Source of the DNA: Ureibacillus aquaedulcis
GTDB taxonomy: Bacteria; Bacillota; Bacilli; Bacillales_A; Planococcaceae
DNA length: 64,000 nt
Direction: 5' to 3'
Assembly: GCF_030418165.1 (NCBI RefSeq)
Contig: NZ_JAUHTQ010000015.1
Span: 1-64,000 of the forward strand
Notes under the pieces: model-generated
Told to the model about the DNA's origin: nothing
The model's input: only the letters and a program-made list of their open reading frames with translations
Databases searched by the model: none
Shown: one piece after another, positions 47,178 through 55,917 of the stretch
Layout of the letters: each line of letters begins with the position of its first letter
Numbering within the stretch: position 1 is the stretch's first letter
Position numbers and translations under genes: made by a program

Positions 47178-47211
47178 TAAACATTTGTTTATAAGTATAA
47201 ACTTTTGTTTA
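47178..47211 (-). promoter_or_regulatory. Two palindromic operator-like sites upstream of psuK
   Basis: TAAACATTTGTTTA (47178-47191) and TAAACTTTTGTTTA (47198-47211) are near-identical palindromes, start-to-start 20 bp apart (two helical turns), directly before psuK. They may bind the HTH of PsuK or another regulator. Confidence 0.55.
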
Positions 47212-47330
47212 ATTTTCGTCAAAGGAAATATGTAAAATTATCTTGGTGGCGACGAGGTATTTGTGTTTTACATGCGTTCCGGGCAATTTTTATCAATGGG
47301 GAATATTTTTTGAGCACAATCCTCTGTGAG

Positions 47331-48125
47331 AATAGTTTTTATTGAATGAACCATAGTTGACCAATAGAAACTTGCTCAGAGACAAATTTTTATTGAATGA
47401 ACCATATTTGTCCATTAGAACCCCGTTCAGAGACAAATTTTTATTGAATGAACCATATTTGTCTAATACAACCAGGCTCATAGACAGATTTTTATTGAAT
47501 GAGCCATATTTGTCTAATAGAACCAGGCTCATAGACAGATTTTTATTGAATGAGCCATATTTGTCCATTAGAACCCCGTTCAGAGACAAATTTTTATTGA
47601 ATGAGCCATATTTGTCTAATAGAACCAGGCTCATAGACAGATTTTTATTGAATGAGCCATATTTGTCCATTAGAACCCCGTTCAGAGACAAATTTTTATT
47701 GAATGAGCCATATCTGTCCATTACACCCCCACTCAGAGACAAATTTTTATTGAATGAACCATAACTTGTCCGTTAGAACCTCGTTCAGAGACAAATTTTT
47801 ATTGAATGAACCATACTTGTCCAATAGAACCAGGCTCATAGACAGATTTTTATAAAATGAATCATAGTTGTCCAATAGAACCTTACTCACAGAAAAATTT
47901 TTATTGAATGAGCCATATTTGTCCATTAAGACCAGGTTCATAGACAGATTTTTATAAAATGATATATAGTTGTCCAATAGAACCTTGCTCTTAGACAAAT
48001 TTTTATTGAATGAACCATACTTGTCCATTAGAACCCCGCTCAGAGACAAATTTTTATTGAATGAACCATACTTGTCCATTAGAACCCCGCTCAGAGACAA
48101 ATTTTTATTGAATGAACCTTATTTA
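47331..48125. repeat. 51-bp tandem repeat array, 16 copies
   Basis: The core ATTGAATGA or its variant ATAAAATGA recurs at 47341, 47392, 47443, 47494, 47545, 47596, 47647, 47698, 47749, 47801, 47852, 47903, 47954, 48005, 48056 and 48107: steps of 51 bp with a single 52-bp step. Each unit holds the inverted pair GACAAAT/ATTTGTC (or GACAGAT). Two unit types alternate irregularly (CCATTAGAACCCCG and CTAATAGAACCAGG). Because 51 is divisible by three, long open frames arise on both strands by arithmetic; no ribosome site supports a gene. Confidence 0.92.
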
Positions 48126-48192
48126 GAACGCCGCTCATAGACAAATATGCGTACCGATTTCTTAGGTTGCGTTCTCCTTTATCAACAAAAAA

Positions 48193-48224
48193 ACCCGAAA
48201 GATAATACTTCCGAGTCTTTGGGT
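48193..48224 (-). terminator. Terminator after motB
   Basis: On the minus strand ACCCAAAG pairs with CTTTCGGGT (one bulge), followed by TTTTTTG. Confidence 0.75.
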
Positions 48225-48233
48225 CATGTTGTT

Positions 48234-48995
48234 TTATTCATTTACTTTACTGCCGTCTTCTTCTACTAATTGCTGTATAAGAACTTCTACACGGCGGTTT
48301 TGAGTTCGTCCTTCTGCAGTGTCGTTTGAGGCGATAGGATTGAATTCACCGTAACCCTTTGCACTGAAGTATTTTGGATCAAGCTCGGGATTATTGTCAA
48401 TAATCATCTTCATCAGGTTAACTGCACGCATTACAGACAATTCCCAGTTTGAACTGAATTCTGCCGTGTTTTGTGGAACATTGTCTGTATGTCCTGTTAC
48501 GACAATATGTCTTGCTGGGTCTAATTGCAGTATTTTCGATAATTCATCGGCAATAGCGGCATAATCCTGCTTTACATCTGCCTTCCCTGGATCGAATAAG
48601 ATACTGTCCCGAATTGTGATTAGTAATCCCTCATCGGTCATTTTTGTTGCGAATGTGCTCTCTAATTCATTGACCGCAATAAAGTTATCTAATCGTTCTT
48701 GAATTTCCTGCAGCTCTCTTTGATCTTGAAGATATGCCGCCTCCTCCTCGGAGACCCCATCTACTATAGTATTTGGTTTTTCAATTACCGACGTATGGTC
48801 CATAATGCCCGTCCCGCCATCCAAAATCTCGTTAAACACATTTGACATCTTGGTAAGTTTCTCTTGATCGATTGAACTGGAGGCAAATAACACAATAAAC
48901 AGGGCCAGCAGTAATGTCATTAAGTCTGAATATGGCAACAGCCATGATTCATCAACATGCTCATCATGCTTTTTCTTTTTAGCTTTCTTTGCCAT
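48234..48995 (-). CDS. motB: Flagellar motor stator protein MotB
   Basis: A 253-residue stator subunit: lysine-rich N-terminus, one membrane helix with the proton-carrying aspartate in PYSDLMTLLLALFIVLF (about 24), and a C-terminal OmpA-type peptidoglycan-binding domain (VVTGHTDNVPQ, about 165, to NRRVEVLI). It anchors MotA rings to the wall and couples proton flow to flagellar rotation. ATG at 48995 is nine bases after GTGGGG and overlaps motA by 17 bp; earlier in-frame GTG codons are less likely. Confidence 0.92.
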   Translation of the reverse strand: MAKKAKKKKHDEHVDESWLLPYSDLMTLLLALFIVLFASSSIDQEKLTKMSNVFNEILDGGTGIMDHTSVIEKPNTIVDGVSEEEAAYLQDQRELQEIQERLDNFIAVNELESTFATKMTDEGLLITIRDSILFDPGKADVKQDYAAIADELSKILQLDPARHIVVTGHTDNVPQNTAEFSSNWELSVMRAVNLMKMIIDNNPELDPKYFSAKGYGEFNPIASNDTAEGRTQNRRVEVLIQQLVEEDGSKVNE

Positions 48996-49782
48996 TACCA
49001 CCCGCCCCACTTTCGTCTGTGATTTTACGGCGTTCCTCCGTTGGTAGATAAGATGCTAGCTTTTGTTCAATGACGCGAGGGGCTTCACCTTCTAAAACCG
49101 ATAAAATTCCTTCAATCATTAAACTCTTTTGTTTTACTTCTTCCGCTGATTTGCGTTTCAGCTTATTTGCAAAAGGGTTCCATAGTACATAACCCGTAAA
49201 AATACCGAGTAATGTTGCAACGAATGCACCCGTAATGGCATGTCCCAATTTATCGATATCATTCATATCCCCTAAAGCCGCCATTAAACCAACTACCGCA
49301 CCAAGTACCCCTAAGGTTGGCGCATATGTACCTGCTTGAGAGAAAATTAGCGCACCACTTGCATGTCTCTCTTCCAGTGCTTCCACTTCTTCTGTCAGCA
49401 CATCTCGAATATAGTCTGCATTTTGACCATCGACCGCCAAAGTTAACCCGTTCTTCAAGAAAGGATCTTCTACTTCACTGGCTTTGCTTTCAAGTGCCAA
49501 CAACCCTTCACGTCGAGCTAAATCTGCCCACTGGGAAAACATTTTAATTATTTCAACTTCATTTGTAAGCTTTTGCTCAGTGAAAAGAATTTTGAATAAC
49601 TTAGGTACTCTTTTTAACTCACTCATTGGAAACGCCACAGCAATCGAGGCGATAGTTCCGACAATTATTATTAAAAAGGCTGCAGGGTTAATTAAGATAC
49701 TTAAGCTTGCACCTTTTACAACCATTCCGACAAAAACAGCAATAATTCCGAGTATGATCCCGACTAGCGTTGATATATCCAT
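48979..49782 (-). CDS. motA: Flagellar motor stator protein MotA
   Basis: A 267-residue protein with four membrane helices and a large cytosolic loop (about 60-150) that contacts the rotor. The MotA signature AGTYAPTLGVLGAVVGLMAAL (seen around GTYAPTLGVLG, about 157) is present. GGAGG precedes ATG. Upstream on the minus strand TAAA (49837-49840), 15 bases, GTCGAAAA weakly resembles a sigma-D promoter (TAAA-N15-GCCGATAT), which would fit a motility gene; five of eight -10 bases agree. Confidence 0.93.
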   Translation of the reverse strand: MDISTLVGIILGIIAVFVGMVVKGASLSILINPAAFLIIIVGTIASIAVAFPMSELKRVPKLFKILFTEQKLTNEVEIIKMFSQWADLARREGLLALESKASEVEDPFLKNGLTLAVDGQNADYIRDVLTEEVEALEERHASGALIFSQAGTYAPTLGVLGAVVGLMAALGDMNDIDKLGHAITGAFVATLLGIFTGYVLWNPFANKLKRKSAEEVKQKSLMIEGILSVLEGEAPRVIEQKLASYLPTEERRKITDESGAGGNGKES

Positions 49783-50132
49783 ATATGTTCCTCCAAATCT
49801 TCTACTACTCTTTTTTTCGACAAAGAATCTATTTTTTTTACAGTTATATGACAGAATGATTGAAACAAGTTAAATATATTTCAAAAATTCTTCAAACTTT
49901 CCAATTAAATATACCTCAAAATGATGATCCAAGGTTTGAAATCTCAAACAGGATTTTCCACTTTTAGAGCAATTTAATAATTCTGCTCATAAATTTTATG
50001 AACAGGCACGCTTATATAGTGCTTACATGAAATTGGCAGGAGAATTTTTCGTTTCTCCTACCAATTCCTTATAGATATATAGTATAATAAGTTTCAATGA
50101 CGATTGTTAATTTAGAAAGGAGTCTTTCAACT
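49783..50132. other. Intergenic region between motA and a small membrane protein gene
   Basis: It contains the weak sigma-D-like promoter of motA, a perfect-looking hairpin at 50031-50066 (AATTGG-AGGAGAA with TTCTCCT-CCAATT, one unpaired base on each side) without a T run, and a TATAAT at 50083-50088 that may serve the following gene. Nothing else was recognised. Confidence 0.55.
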
Positions 50133-50273
50133 ATGGGTATGTTTATCTCAACTGTAACTGGCTTTTTCGTTGTGTTAATGATTTCGATGGCAATGTTCAT
50201 TCACTATTTACGTGTTGGATTAGATTCTAAATCTTCAGTACGAATCGATCCAAAACCAACTGAAAAATTCTAA
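50133..50273 (+). CDS. Small membrane protein, 46 residues
   Basis: A short ORF with a strong ribosome site (AAAGGAG, 11 bases before ATG), a single hydrophobic helix (about 4-25, VTGFFVVLMISMAMFIHYL) and a polar tail ending KPTEKF. A terminator follows at once. This unit structure argues that it is expressed. I do not recognise the family and give no function. Confidence 0.65.
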   Translation: MGMFISTVTGFFVVLMISMAMFIHYLRVGLDSKSSVRIDPKPTEKF

Positions 50274-50281
50274 AAATATTA

Positions 50282-50320
50282 AGTCGGCAAAACTCTCAAA
50301 CGAGTTTTGCTGGCTTTTTT
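50282..50320 (+). terminator. Terminator after the 46-residue ORF
   Basis: AGTCGGCAAAACTC pairs with GAGTTTTGCTGGCT around a 6-base loop, then TTTTTTC. Confidence 0.85.
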
Positions 50321-50366
50321 CGTTTATAATGATTTTGTATGAATGAAGAATAGGAGTTGTAGAAGA

Positions 50367-50963
50367 ATGAAATCCTCTTTAAATGAAATTCTAAGCTTTA
50401 ATGAATCTTTTGTAGAATCCAAACAATACGAGTCTTACATCACATCCAAGTTTCCTGATAAAAAATCAGTAATCTTGACTTGCATGGATACTCGTCTGGT
50501 TGAATTGCTTCCTAAAGCGATGAATATGCGTAATGGCGATGTGAAAATTGTTAAAAATGCAGGGGCCCAAGTGAGCCATCCATTTGGATCGATTATGAGA
50601 AGTATCTTAGTAGCTGTCTATGAATTGAAAGCTGACGAAGTATTTGTTATTGGGCACCATGATTGTGGTATGAGCGCCGTTGATCCGGATGTAATGATCG
50701 GACATATGTCGGAACGTGGAATCAATGACGATATCATTAATACCGTTAAGTACTCAGGCTTTGATTTAGTTGAATGGCTTCGAGGTTTCGGGGATGTTTC
50801 GCAAAGTGTGTTAAAAAGCGTTGACCTGATCCGCAATCATCCATTGATGCCAAAAATGACACCTGTCCATGGACTTGTCATCGATCCGAACACAGGTAAA
50901 CTGGAATTACTGGCTGATGGAAATTCCTACTTAAAAGATAATAGTACTGAAGCTACGGTATAA
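50367..50963 (+). CDS. Beta-carbonic anhydrase (YtiB-like)
   Basis: A 198-residue beta-class carbonic anhydrase interconverting CO2 and bicarbonate. Zinc ligands and partner residues are seen in TCMDTRL (Cys about 33, Asp-Arg dyad) and GHHDCGMS (His and Cys about 94-97). The order and length are those of the small Gram-positive type represented by B. subtilis YtiB. ATG at 50367 follows AGGAG; an eight-codon extension upstream is less likely. Confidence 0.88.
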   Translation: MKSSLNEILSFNESFVESKQYESYITSKFPDKKSVILTCMDTRLVELLPKAMNMRNGDVKIVKNAGAQVSHPFGSIMRSILVAVYELKADEVFVIGHHDCGMSAVDPDVMIGHMSERGINDDIINTVKYSGFDLVEWLRGFGDVSQSVLKSVDLIRNHPLMPKMTPVHGLVIDPNTGKLELLADGNSYLKDNSTEATV

Positions 50964-50974
50964 AATCCAAACAT

Positions 50975-51041
50975 AAAAAGGGCTATCCTAAAAAAATGCA
51001 ATTGCTGGGCAAATAGCATTTTTATAGGATAGTCCCTTTTA
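50975..51041. terminator. Long bidirectional terminator hairpin
   Basis: AAAAGGGCTATCCTA pairs with TAGGATAGTCCCTTTT, and inside it AAAAATGC pairs with GCATTTTT. It separates the convergent carbonic anhydrase and GNAT genes. Confidence 0.8.
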
Positions 51042-51638
51042 ATTTCGCAGATCATCGCGGAGTAAAGAATAGAGATAATGATCTTCCCAACTTCCATTGA
51101 TATATAAAAGCTCCCTCAATAAACCCTCACGAACAAAATGGGCATTTTCCAGCACCTTGATGGAACCTCCATTTTTCGGTGATACATATGCTTCAATGCG
51201 GTGCAATTTTACAGTGCGGAATGCAAATTGAATAACTTCTTTTACTGCCTCTGTTGCAATCCCCTTGCGTGTATACTTTTCATCAATCGAATAGCCGATA
51301 AAGGCACTATTATAGGGTAATCTTTTAATCGCATACAATGAAATATGGCCAATTAACACATTGCTTCCTTTAGGATAAATACCAAACGAATATTCACGGT
51401 TTGCACGCAGTAGATGAATACTCTCCAATATTTTTTTAAATTGTGCTTCTTCTGTGTAAAATTCCTCTTCGTGCAGCGGCTCATGTATGGACCAGAAATA
51501 TTTATTTCTTCTCATGAGCTCAGCTAAGCTTCTGGCATCGGATTCTACAAAGGTGCGTAATAATAAGCGATCCCCCTCAATCTTTACCAACTTATCACCC
51601 TTTTTATGTAATAAATTCAAAAACTTTTTCACCATCAT
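51039..51638 (-). CDS. GNAT family N-acetyltransferase (RimJ/RimL type)
   Basis: A protein of up to 199 residues with the GNAT fold: opening DRLLLRTFVESDARSL, acetyl-CoA loop region in YTRKGIATEAVKEVI (about 133) and the RimL-type tail NGGSIKVLENAHFVREG (about 155). It acetylates an amino group, possibly of a ribosomal protein or small molecule; the target is unknown. ATG at 51638 has AGGGTG upstream; an internal TTG eighteen codons later, after AAAGGGTGAT, gives the more usual N-terminus. Confidence 0.83.
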   Translation of the reverse strand: MMVKKFLNLLHKKGDKLVKIEGDRLLLRTFVESDARSLAELMRRNKYFWSIHEPLHEEEFYTEEAQFKKILESIHLLRANREYSFGIYPKGSNVLIGHISLYAIKRLPYNSAFIGYSIDEKYTRKGIATEAVKEVIQFAFRTVKLHRIEAYVSPKNGGSIKVLENAHFVREGLLRELLYINGSWEDHYLYSLLRDDLRN

Positions 51639-51749
51639 AAAAGCACCCTAAAGCCTTTCCTGAAGTTTCTTGAAGCTTATACTTTTCCATTATTTTGCAC
51701 ATAATCTAGTTCTTTATTCAAGCTGTATTTATTTAACCGTGCTTTTATT

Positions 51750-52490
51750 TTATAAATTTGGAATCGCTAATCCTCTTTGCTCAGCTGCTTGCTTTACATG
51801 TTGGATGGTTTCTCTTAATACTTTTATGCGAGCATAATGCTTATTATTTCCTGGAACCAGTATCCAGGGTGCGTTTATTGTATTCGTTTTTTCAAACATT
51901 TCATTGGCACACACTACATAGTCATCAAACTTTTCCCGATTACGCCAGTCTTCATTCGTTAATTTCCATGCCTTCATCGGATTTGTTTGACGTTCATTAA
52001 AACGGGCCAACTGTTCATCTTTATCCACATGAAGCCAGAACTTTATCACTAGATATCGATCGTCCGTCAGCAATTTTTCAAATGTATTTATCTCATTGTA
52101 GGCTCTTACCCACTCATCGGGTTTAGCAAACCCCTCAACTCTCTCTACTAATACTCTGCCGTACCAAGAACGGTCAAATATCCCTATTTGGCCATATTGC
52201 GGCAGTTTTCTCCAGAATCGATGCAGATAATGGTATCTCTTTTCATGGGCTTGAGGCGCTGAAATTGGATGAACGAGAAAGCCACGCGGATCCAGTGTTT
52301 GGGTTAATCTTTTAATGGCGCCCCCTTTACCGGCAGCATCCATGCCTTCGAAGGCAATGATTAAGCCAATTTTATTTTTATATAGATATTGCTGAATGTT
52401 CAACATTTCATATTGGAGCTTTTCTAGTTCTTTTTTATACTCTTTTTTATCCATTGTTATAGCTAAATCGAGATTTTCCATTTTTTGCAT
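51750..52490 (-). CDS. Polyphosphate kinase 2 family protein
   Basis: A 246-residue PPK2-family enzyme that transfers phosphate between polyphosphate and nucleotides. Walker A FEGMDAAGKGG (about 48), the lid/arginine stretch and Walker B FDRSWYGRVLVERVEGF (about 106) are intact. Single-domain PPK2 enzymes act on NDP or NMP; which one cannot be told. AGGGGTG precedes ATG. Stand-alone gene. Confidence 0.88.
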   Translation of the reverse strand: MQKMENLDLAITMDKKEYKKELEKLQYEMLNIQQYLYKNKIGLIIAFEGMDAAGKGGAIKRLTQTLDPRGFLVHPISAPQAHEKRYHYLHRFWRKLPQYGQIGIFDRSWYGRVLVERVEGFAKPDEWVRAYNEINTFEKLLTDDRYLVIKFWLHVDKDEQLARFNERQTNPMKAWKLTNEDWRNREKFDDYVVCANEMFEKTNTINAPWILVPGNNKHYARIKVLRETIQHVKQAAEQRGLAIPNL

Positions 52491-52602
52491 ACGAACACCC
52501 CTATTACTCTTTATTCTTATTATACAAGAAGTTGTATGTTATTGGAAAATGTTGTTCAAAGCTTTGTTAATGTATATAATTTTATAGAAGGGGGAGGAAT
52601 GG

Positions 52603-53334
52603 ATGAGTCGCTTAATTTTATTATTTATTTCGGTCATTGTAGCCGCACTCTATACAATCAACGCATTTTGGCTACAATTTAATGGCCATTCAACAATTGA
52701 TATCATCAATCGATTGCCATTATTATTAGCACCAGCAAATTATGTTTACTACATATGGATTATTATTTTCATATTTCTTTTCCTTTGGATTTATAACTAT
52801 ATCAAGATACGTCGGACTAATCTCTTTATAACAAATTTACAGACAATATTGTTCATGGTAGTAGTGGTTCTTCTGATTGCCTCTCTTTGGAGCTGGCACA
52901 AAAATTATGCCGTTTTATCCACAGTGACATTATTGCTGCAAGTTGTTGCTTTATTTGGACTTTATTTTTCATATCCATTGAAAAAGGAATTCTTCAAATT
53001 AAGAATGCCCATTGCTATTTTCTTTGGCTGGACCACTTTTTTATTTATCTTGGAATGCTGCTATCTTCTAGTAGATTATCAATGGTCAGGCTTTGGAATT
53101 AGCAATGCTCTTTGGGCAGTAATTGTCATGACCTTCGGGACGGCCATTGCCCTTCATCTGAGGTACCATCATTTTGATACCGCTTTCCCAATCGTTTTTA
53201 TCTGGTGTTATGTTGGTATTGCCGTACAGAACGGATTTGATGAACTGTTAGTGACGACGGCTGCCCTATTCTTGGCCGGCGTGATGGTTGTAGGTGTGTT
53301 CTTGATTAAAAAGGCTTATCATCCCTCAAATTAG
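52603..53334 (+). CDS. TspO-like (tryptophan-rich sensory type) membrane protein
   Basis: A 243-residue protein with about seven to eight helices and many tryptophans. The stretch LLAPANYVYYIWIIIFIFL (about 41-59) resembles the FTPAGYVFSIWGLIY motif of the long TspO/MBR-related family in Firmicutes. GGGGGAGG precedes ATG. Ligand and function are unknown; the assignment is by motif only. Confidence 0.6.
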   Translation: MSRLILLFISVIVAALYTINAFWLQFNGHSTIDIINRLPLLLAPANYVYYIWIIIFIFLFLWIYNYIKIRRTNLFITNLQTILFMVVVVLLIASLWSWHKNYAVLSTVTLLLQVVALFGLYFSYPLKKEFFKLRMPIAIFFGWTTFLFILECCYLLVDYQWSGFGISNALWAVIVMTFGTAIALHLRYHHFDTAFPIVFIWCYVGIAVQNGFDELLVTTAALFLAGVMVVGVFLIKKAYHPSN

Positions 53335-53346
53335 AGGACATAAAAA

Positions 53347-54173
<827 letters not shown>

Positions 54174-54298
54174 TTATATAATATACCACAACCATAACAA
54201 ATTATTGGGCTTGTAATCTTGGTGTAGGGTTGTTTGTTTCGAATTTATTTCTAACTAAATGGGTTTTCCTAATAAGGATTCTAATTAGGTGTAGTTTT

Positions 54299-54501
54299 GG
54301 TAAGCGGACATAGCATATAAGTAGCATGAGCCAACTTATTGTCAAACGTCTTGTCTATGAGGCCAACACGATGTTGGTCATGCTGCCATTGCCACACGAT
54401 GTGGCGCTTTTGGCAGCGGCTTATGTCAAGGTCCGCTCACAACAATTTGCAGTTCTAAAGATTTCGGAGATTTTACGCAGCTTACATAGTAGGCTGCGTG
54501 T
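54299..54501 (+). repeat. Hairpin-rich dispersed element, copy A
   Basis: It begins near TAAGCGGAC and ends with the hairpin CGCAGC...GCTGCG (54475-54499). Inside are GCCAACA-CGA-TGTTGGT (54362-54378) and the nested stem GCTGCCA/TGGCAGC enclosing GCCACA-CGA-TGTGGC (54382-54417). GCGGAC near the start is complementary to GTCCGC (54431-54436), closing the whole. Copy B on the other strand at 63434-63651 aligns over almost the full length. A 67-codon frame inside is a by-product. Confidence 0.85.
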
Positions 54502-54530
54502 TCTAGTTTTGATACCTTTCTGGATTTAAA

Positions 54531-54926
54531 TACTCCTATTTTCACTTCACAATGCGTTTCATCCCACTTATATAACGCGTCTCACTCCTCTTTTCATTTC
54601 ACAATGCGTTTCATCCCTCTTCTAAAACACGTCTCACTACTATTTTCACTTCACAATGCGTTTCATCTCACTTATATAACGCGTCTCACTCCTATTTTCA
54701 CTTCACAATGCGTTTCATCTCACTTATATAACGCGTCTCACTCCTATTTTCACTTCACAATGCGTTTCATCTCTCTTATATAACGCGTCTCACTCCTATT
54801 TTCACTTCACAATACGTTTCATCCCACTTATATAACGCGTCTCACTCCTATTTTCACTTCACAATGCGTTTCATCTTACTTATGAAACGCATCTCACTCC
54901 TACTTACACCTCACAATGCGTTTTCC
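54531..54926. repeat. 52-bp tandem repeat array, 8 copies
   Basis: CACAATGCGTTTCAT recurs with its AATGCG (once AATACG) at 54551 and then every 52 bp to 54915 exactly. Each unit also holds AACGCGTCTCACT, so half-units AATGCGTTTCAT and AACGCGTCTCAC resemble each other and GCGTT faces AACGC. It lies between map and the thiT terminator, without ORFs or ribosome sites. Confidence 0.92.
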
Positions 54927-54943
54927 CCGCCTCGACAATTTAA

Positions 54944-54976
54944 AAAAGACGACCCTAAGGCTCTTAGGTCGTCTTT
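54944..54976 (-). terminator. Terminator after thiT
   Basis: AAAGACGACCCTAAG pairs with CTTAGGTCGTCTTT (one bulged base), followed on the minus strand by a T run. Confidence 0.85.
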
Positions 54977-54984
54977 AACTTTAT

Positions 54985-55542
54985 TTATTTCGTTTTTAAA
55001 AGTCTTGGTGCTGCCGTGAATAGTAAAGAGCCGGCAATTGCTGTCAGGATGATGGCTGGAATCATATAGGATCCGTTATAGATTAATGTGTAGACCCATA
55101 CGTTTTGGTCCCCTGCGTATTCACTAAAGAAGACGACTCCGGCAAGTGAATGGGCCGCGTAGCGCAATAAACCGCCCAGTACTATCCCTAATACAATATA
55201 ACGAACAATGCTTTTCTTATTCACTTCATTGGCTGCTTGTAAAATTTGCTTTCTGAAAACACCGGCCAATCCGACAACCGAAAATGCGACTACATAATCG
55301 AGTAACGCTTGGGCCCAATGCAAGATATAGGCACCGAAAAGCATTTGCAAACCACCAATTAAGAATCCTGTTGTAATACCCGCCAGCATTCCCCAGCGAA
55401 CTGCAATGATCAGGATCGGCAACATGACAAAGCTGATTGATCCGCCTTGCGCCCAAAGCGCAAAGGATAGTTTGTCCAACACCACACCAAGCCCGGCAAA
55501 AATCGCAATTTCAACGAGCATTAATAATTTTTTATTGTTCAT
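54985..55542 (-). CDS. thiT: Energy-coupled thiamine transporter, S component ThiT
   Basis: A 185-residue membrane protein with six helices, the substrate-binding subunit of an ECF-type vitamin importer. The family features FALWAQGGSI (about 28), WAQALLDYV (about 77) and YNGSYMIPA (about 150) fit ThiT (YuaJ). It should use shared EcfAAT energising proteins encoded elsewhere. A TPP riboswitch upstream confirms thiamine as the ligand. GAGAGGAG precedes ATG. Confidence 0.93.
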   Translation of the reverse strand: MNNKKLLMLVEIAIFAGLGVVLDKLSFALWAQGGSISFVMLPILIIAVRWGMLAGITTGFLIGGLQMLFGAYILHWAQALLDYVVAFSVVGLAGVFRKQILQAANEVNKKSIVRYIVLGIVLGGLLRYAAHSLAGVVFFSEYAGDQNVWVYTLIYNGSYMIPAIILTAIAGSLLFTAAPRLLKTK

Positions 55543-55549
55543 AACAAAT

Positions 55550-55589
55550 CTCCTCTCTCTTAATCCGAATTAGAACCTAAGAGAAGGAA
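55550..55589 (-). promoter_or_regulatory. Ribosome-site sequestering hairpin of thiT
   Basis: On the minus strand TCCTTCTCTTA (55589-55579) is complementary to TAAGAGAGAGGA (55561-55550), which contains the ribosome site of thiT, with one bulge. No T-run terminator is seen between the TPP riboswitch and the gene, so control of translation is the better reading. Confidence 0.55.
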
Positions 55590-55691
55590 TAGAAAACACT
55601 GTTAGTGCATATTGCCCAGACACTCATTTTTCCAAATAAAAAATGACGCCAGGACAGAGCCTAAACGCCAATTGGAGTCGGTTTCTATCCA

Positions 55692-55778
55692 CATCCCTAC
55701 GCAAGTACTAACTTACAGGTTCATAGAGTTAGTGCAACAAGTGCACAATCTCAGCTGACTTCATCAGCTCCCCTTGTG
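55692..55778 (-). promoter_or_regulatory. TPP riboswitch (THI element)
   Basis: Minus strand: AAGGGGAGCTGATG, then CAGCTGAGATTG, GAACCTGTAAGTTAG and TTGCGTAGGGATG, the conserved core of the thiamine pyrophosphate riboswitch. It precedes the thiamine transporter gene. Confidence 0.93.
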
Positions 55779-55917
55779 GTAAATACATTTTATTTCATTG
55801 TTAGAACATACCTAATTGTATCAAACTATATGTACTTTTCAACAAGAATATGAATACGAATCCTTTTTCTTGTCAATCACTTCCATATAACCTATTGCCA
55901 TACTACGAGGTGAATTC

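Noticed and set aside
47293-48100. Two long open frames of 149 and 117 codons (and one on the other strand) made of KYGSFNKNLS-type repeats
   Set aside because: The 51-bp unit is divisible by three, so frames stay open on both strands automatically; no ribosome site or promoter is present and a one-base step splits the frame.
47331-48125. CRISPR array
   Set aside because: Units are contiguous and similar along their whole length, with no unique spacers and no cas genes nearby. The same applies to the array at 54531-54926.
50031-50066. Terminator before the 46-residue ORF
   Set aside because: The hairpin is strong but has no T run in either direction.
54326-54529. Conserved small protein shared with the frame at 63412-63603
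   Set aside because: The similarity comes from the DNA repeat; the frames lack ribosome sites, and the sequence is dominated by hairpins.
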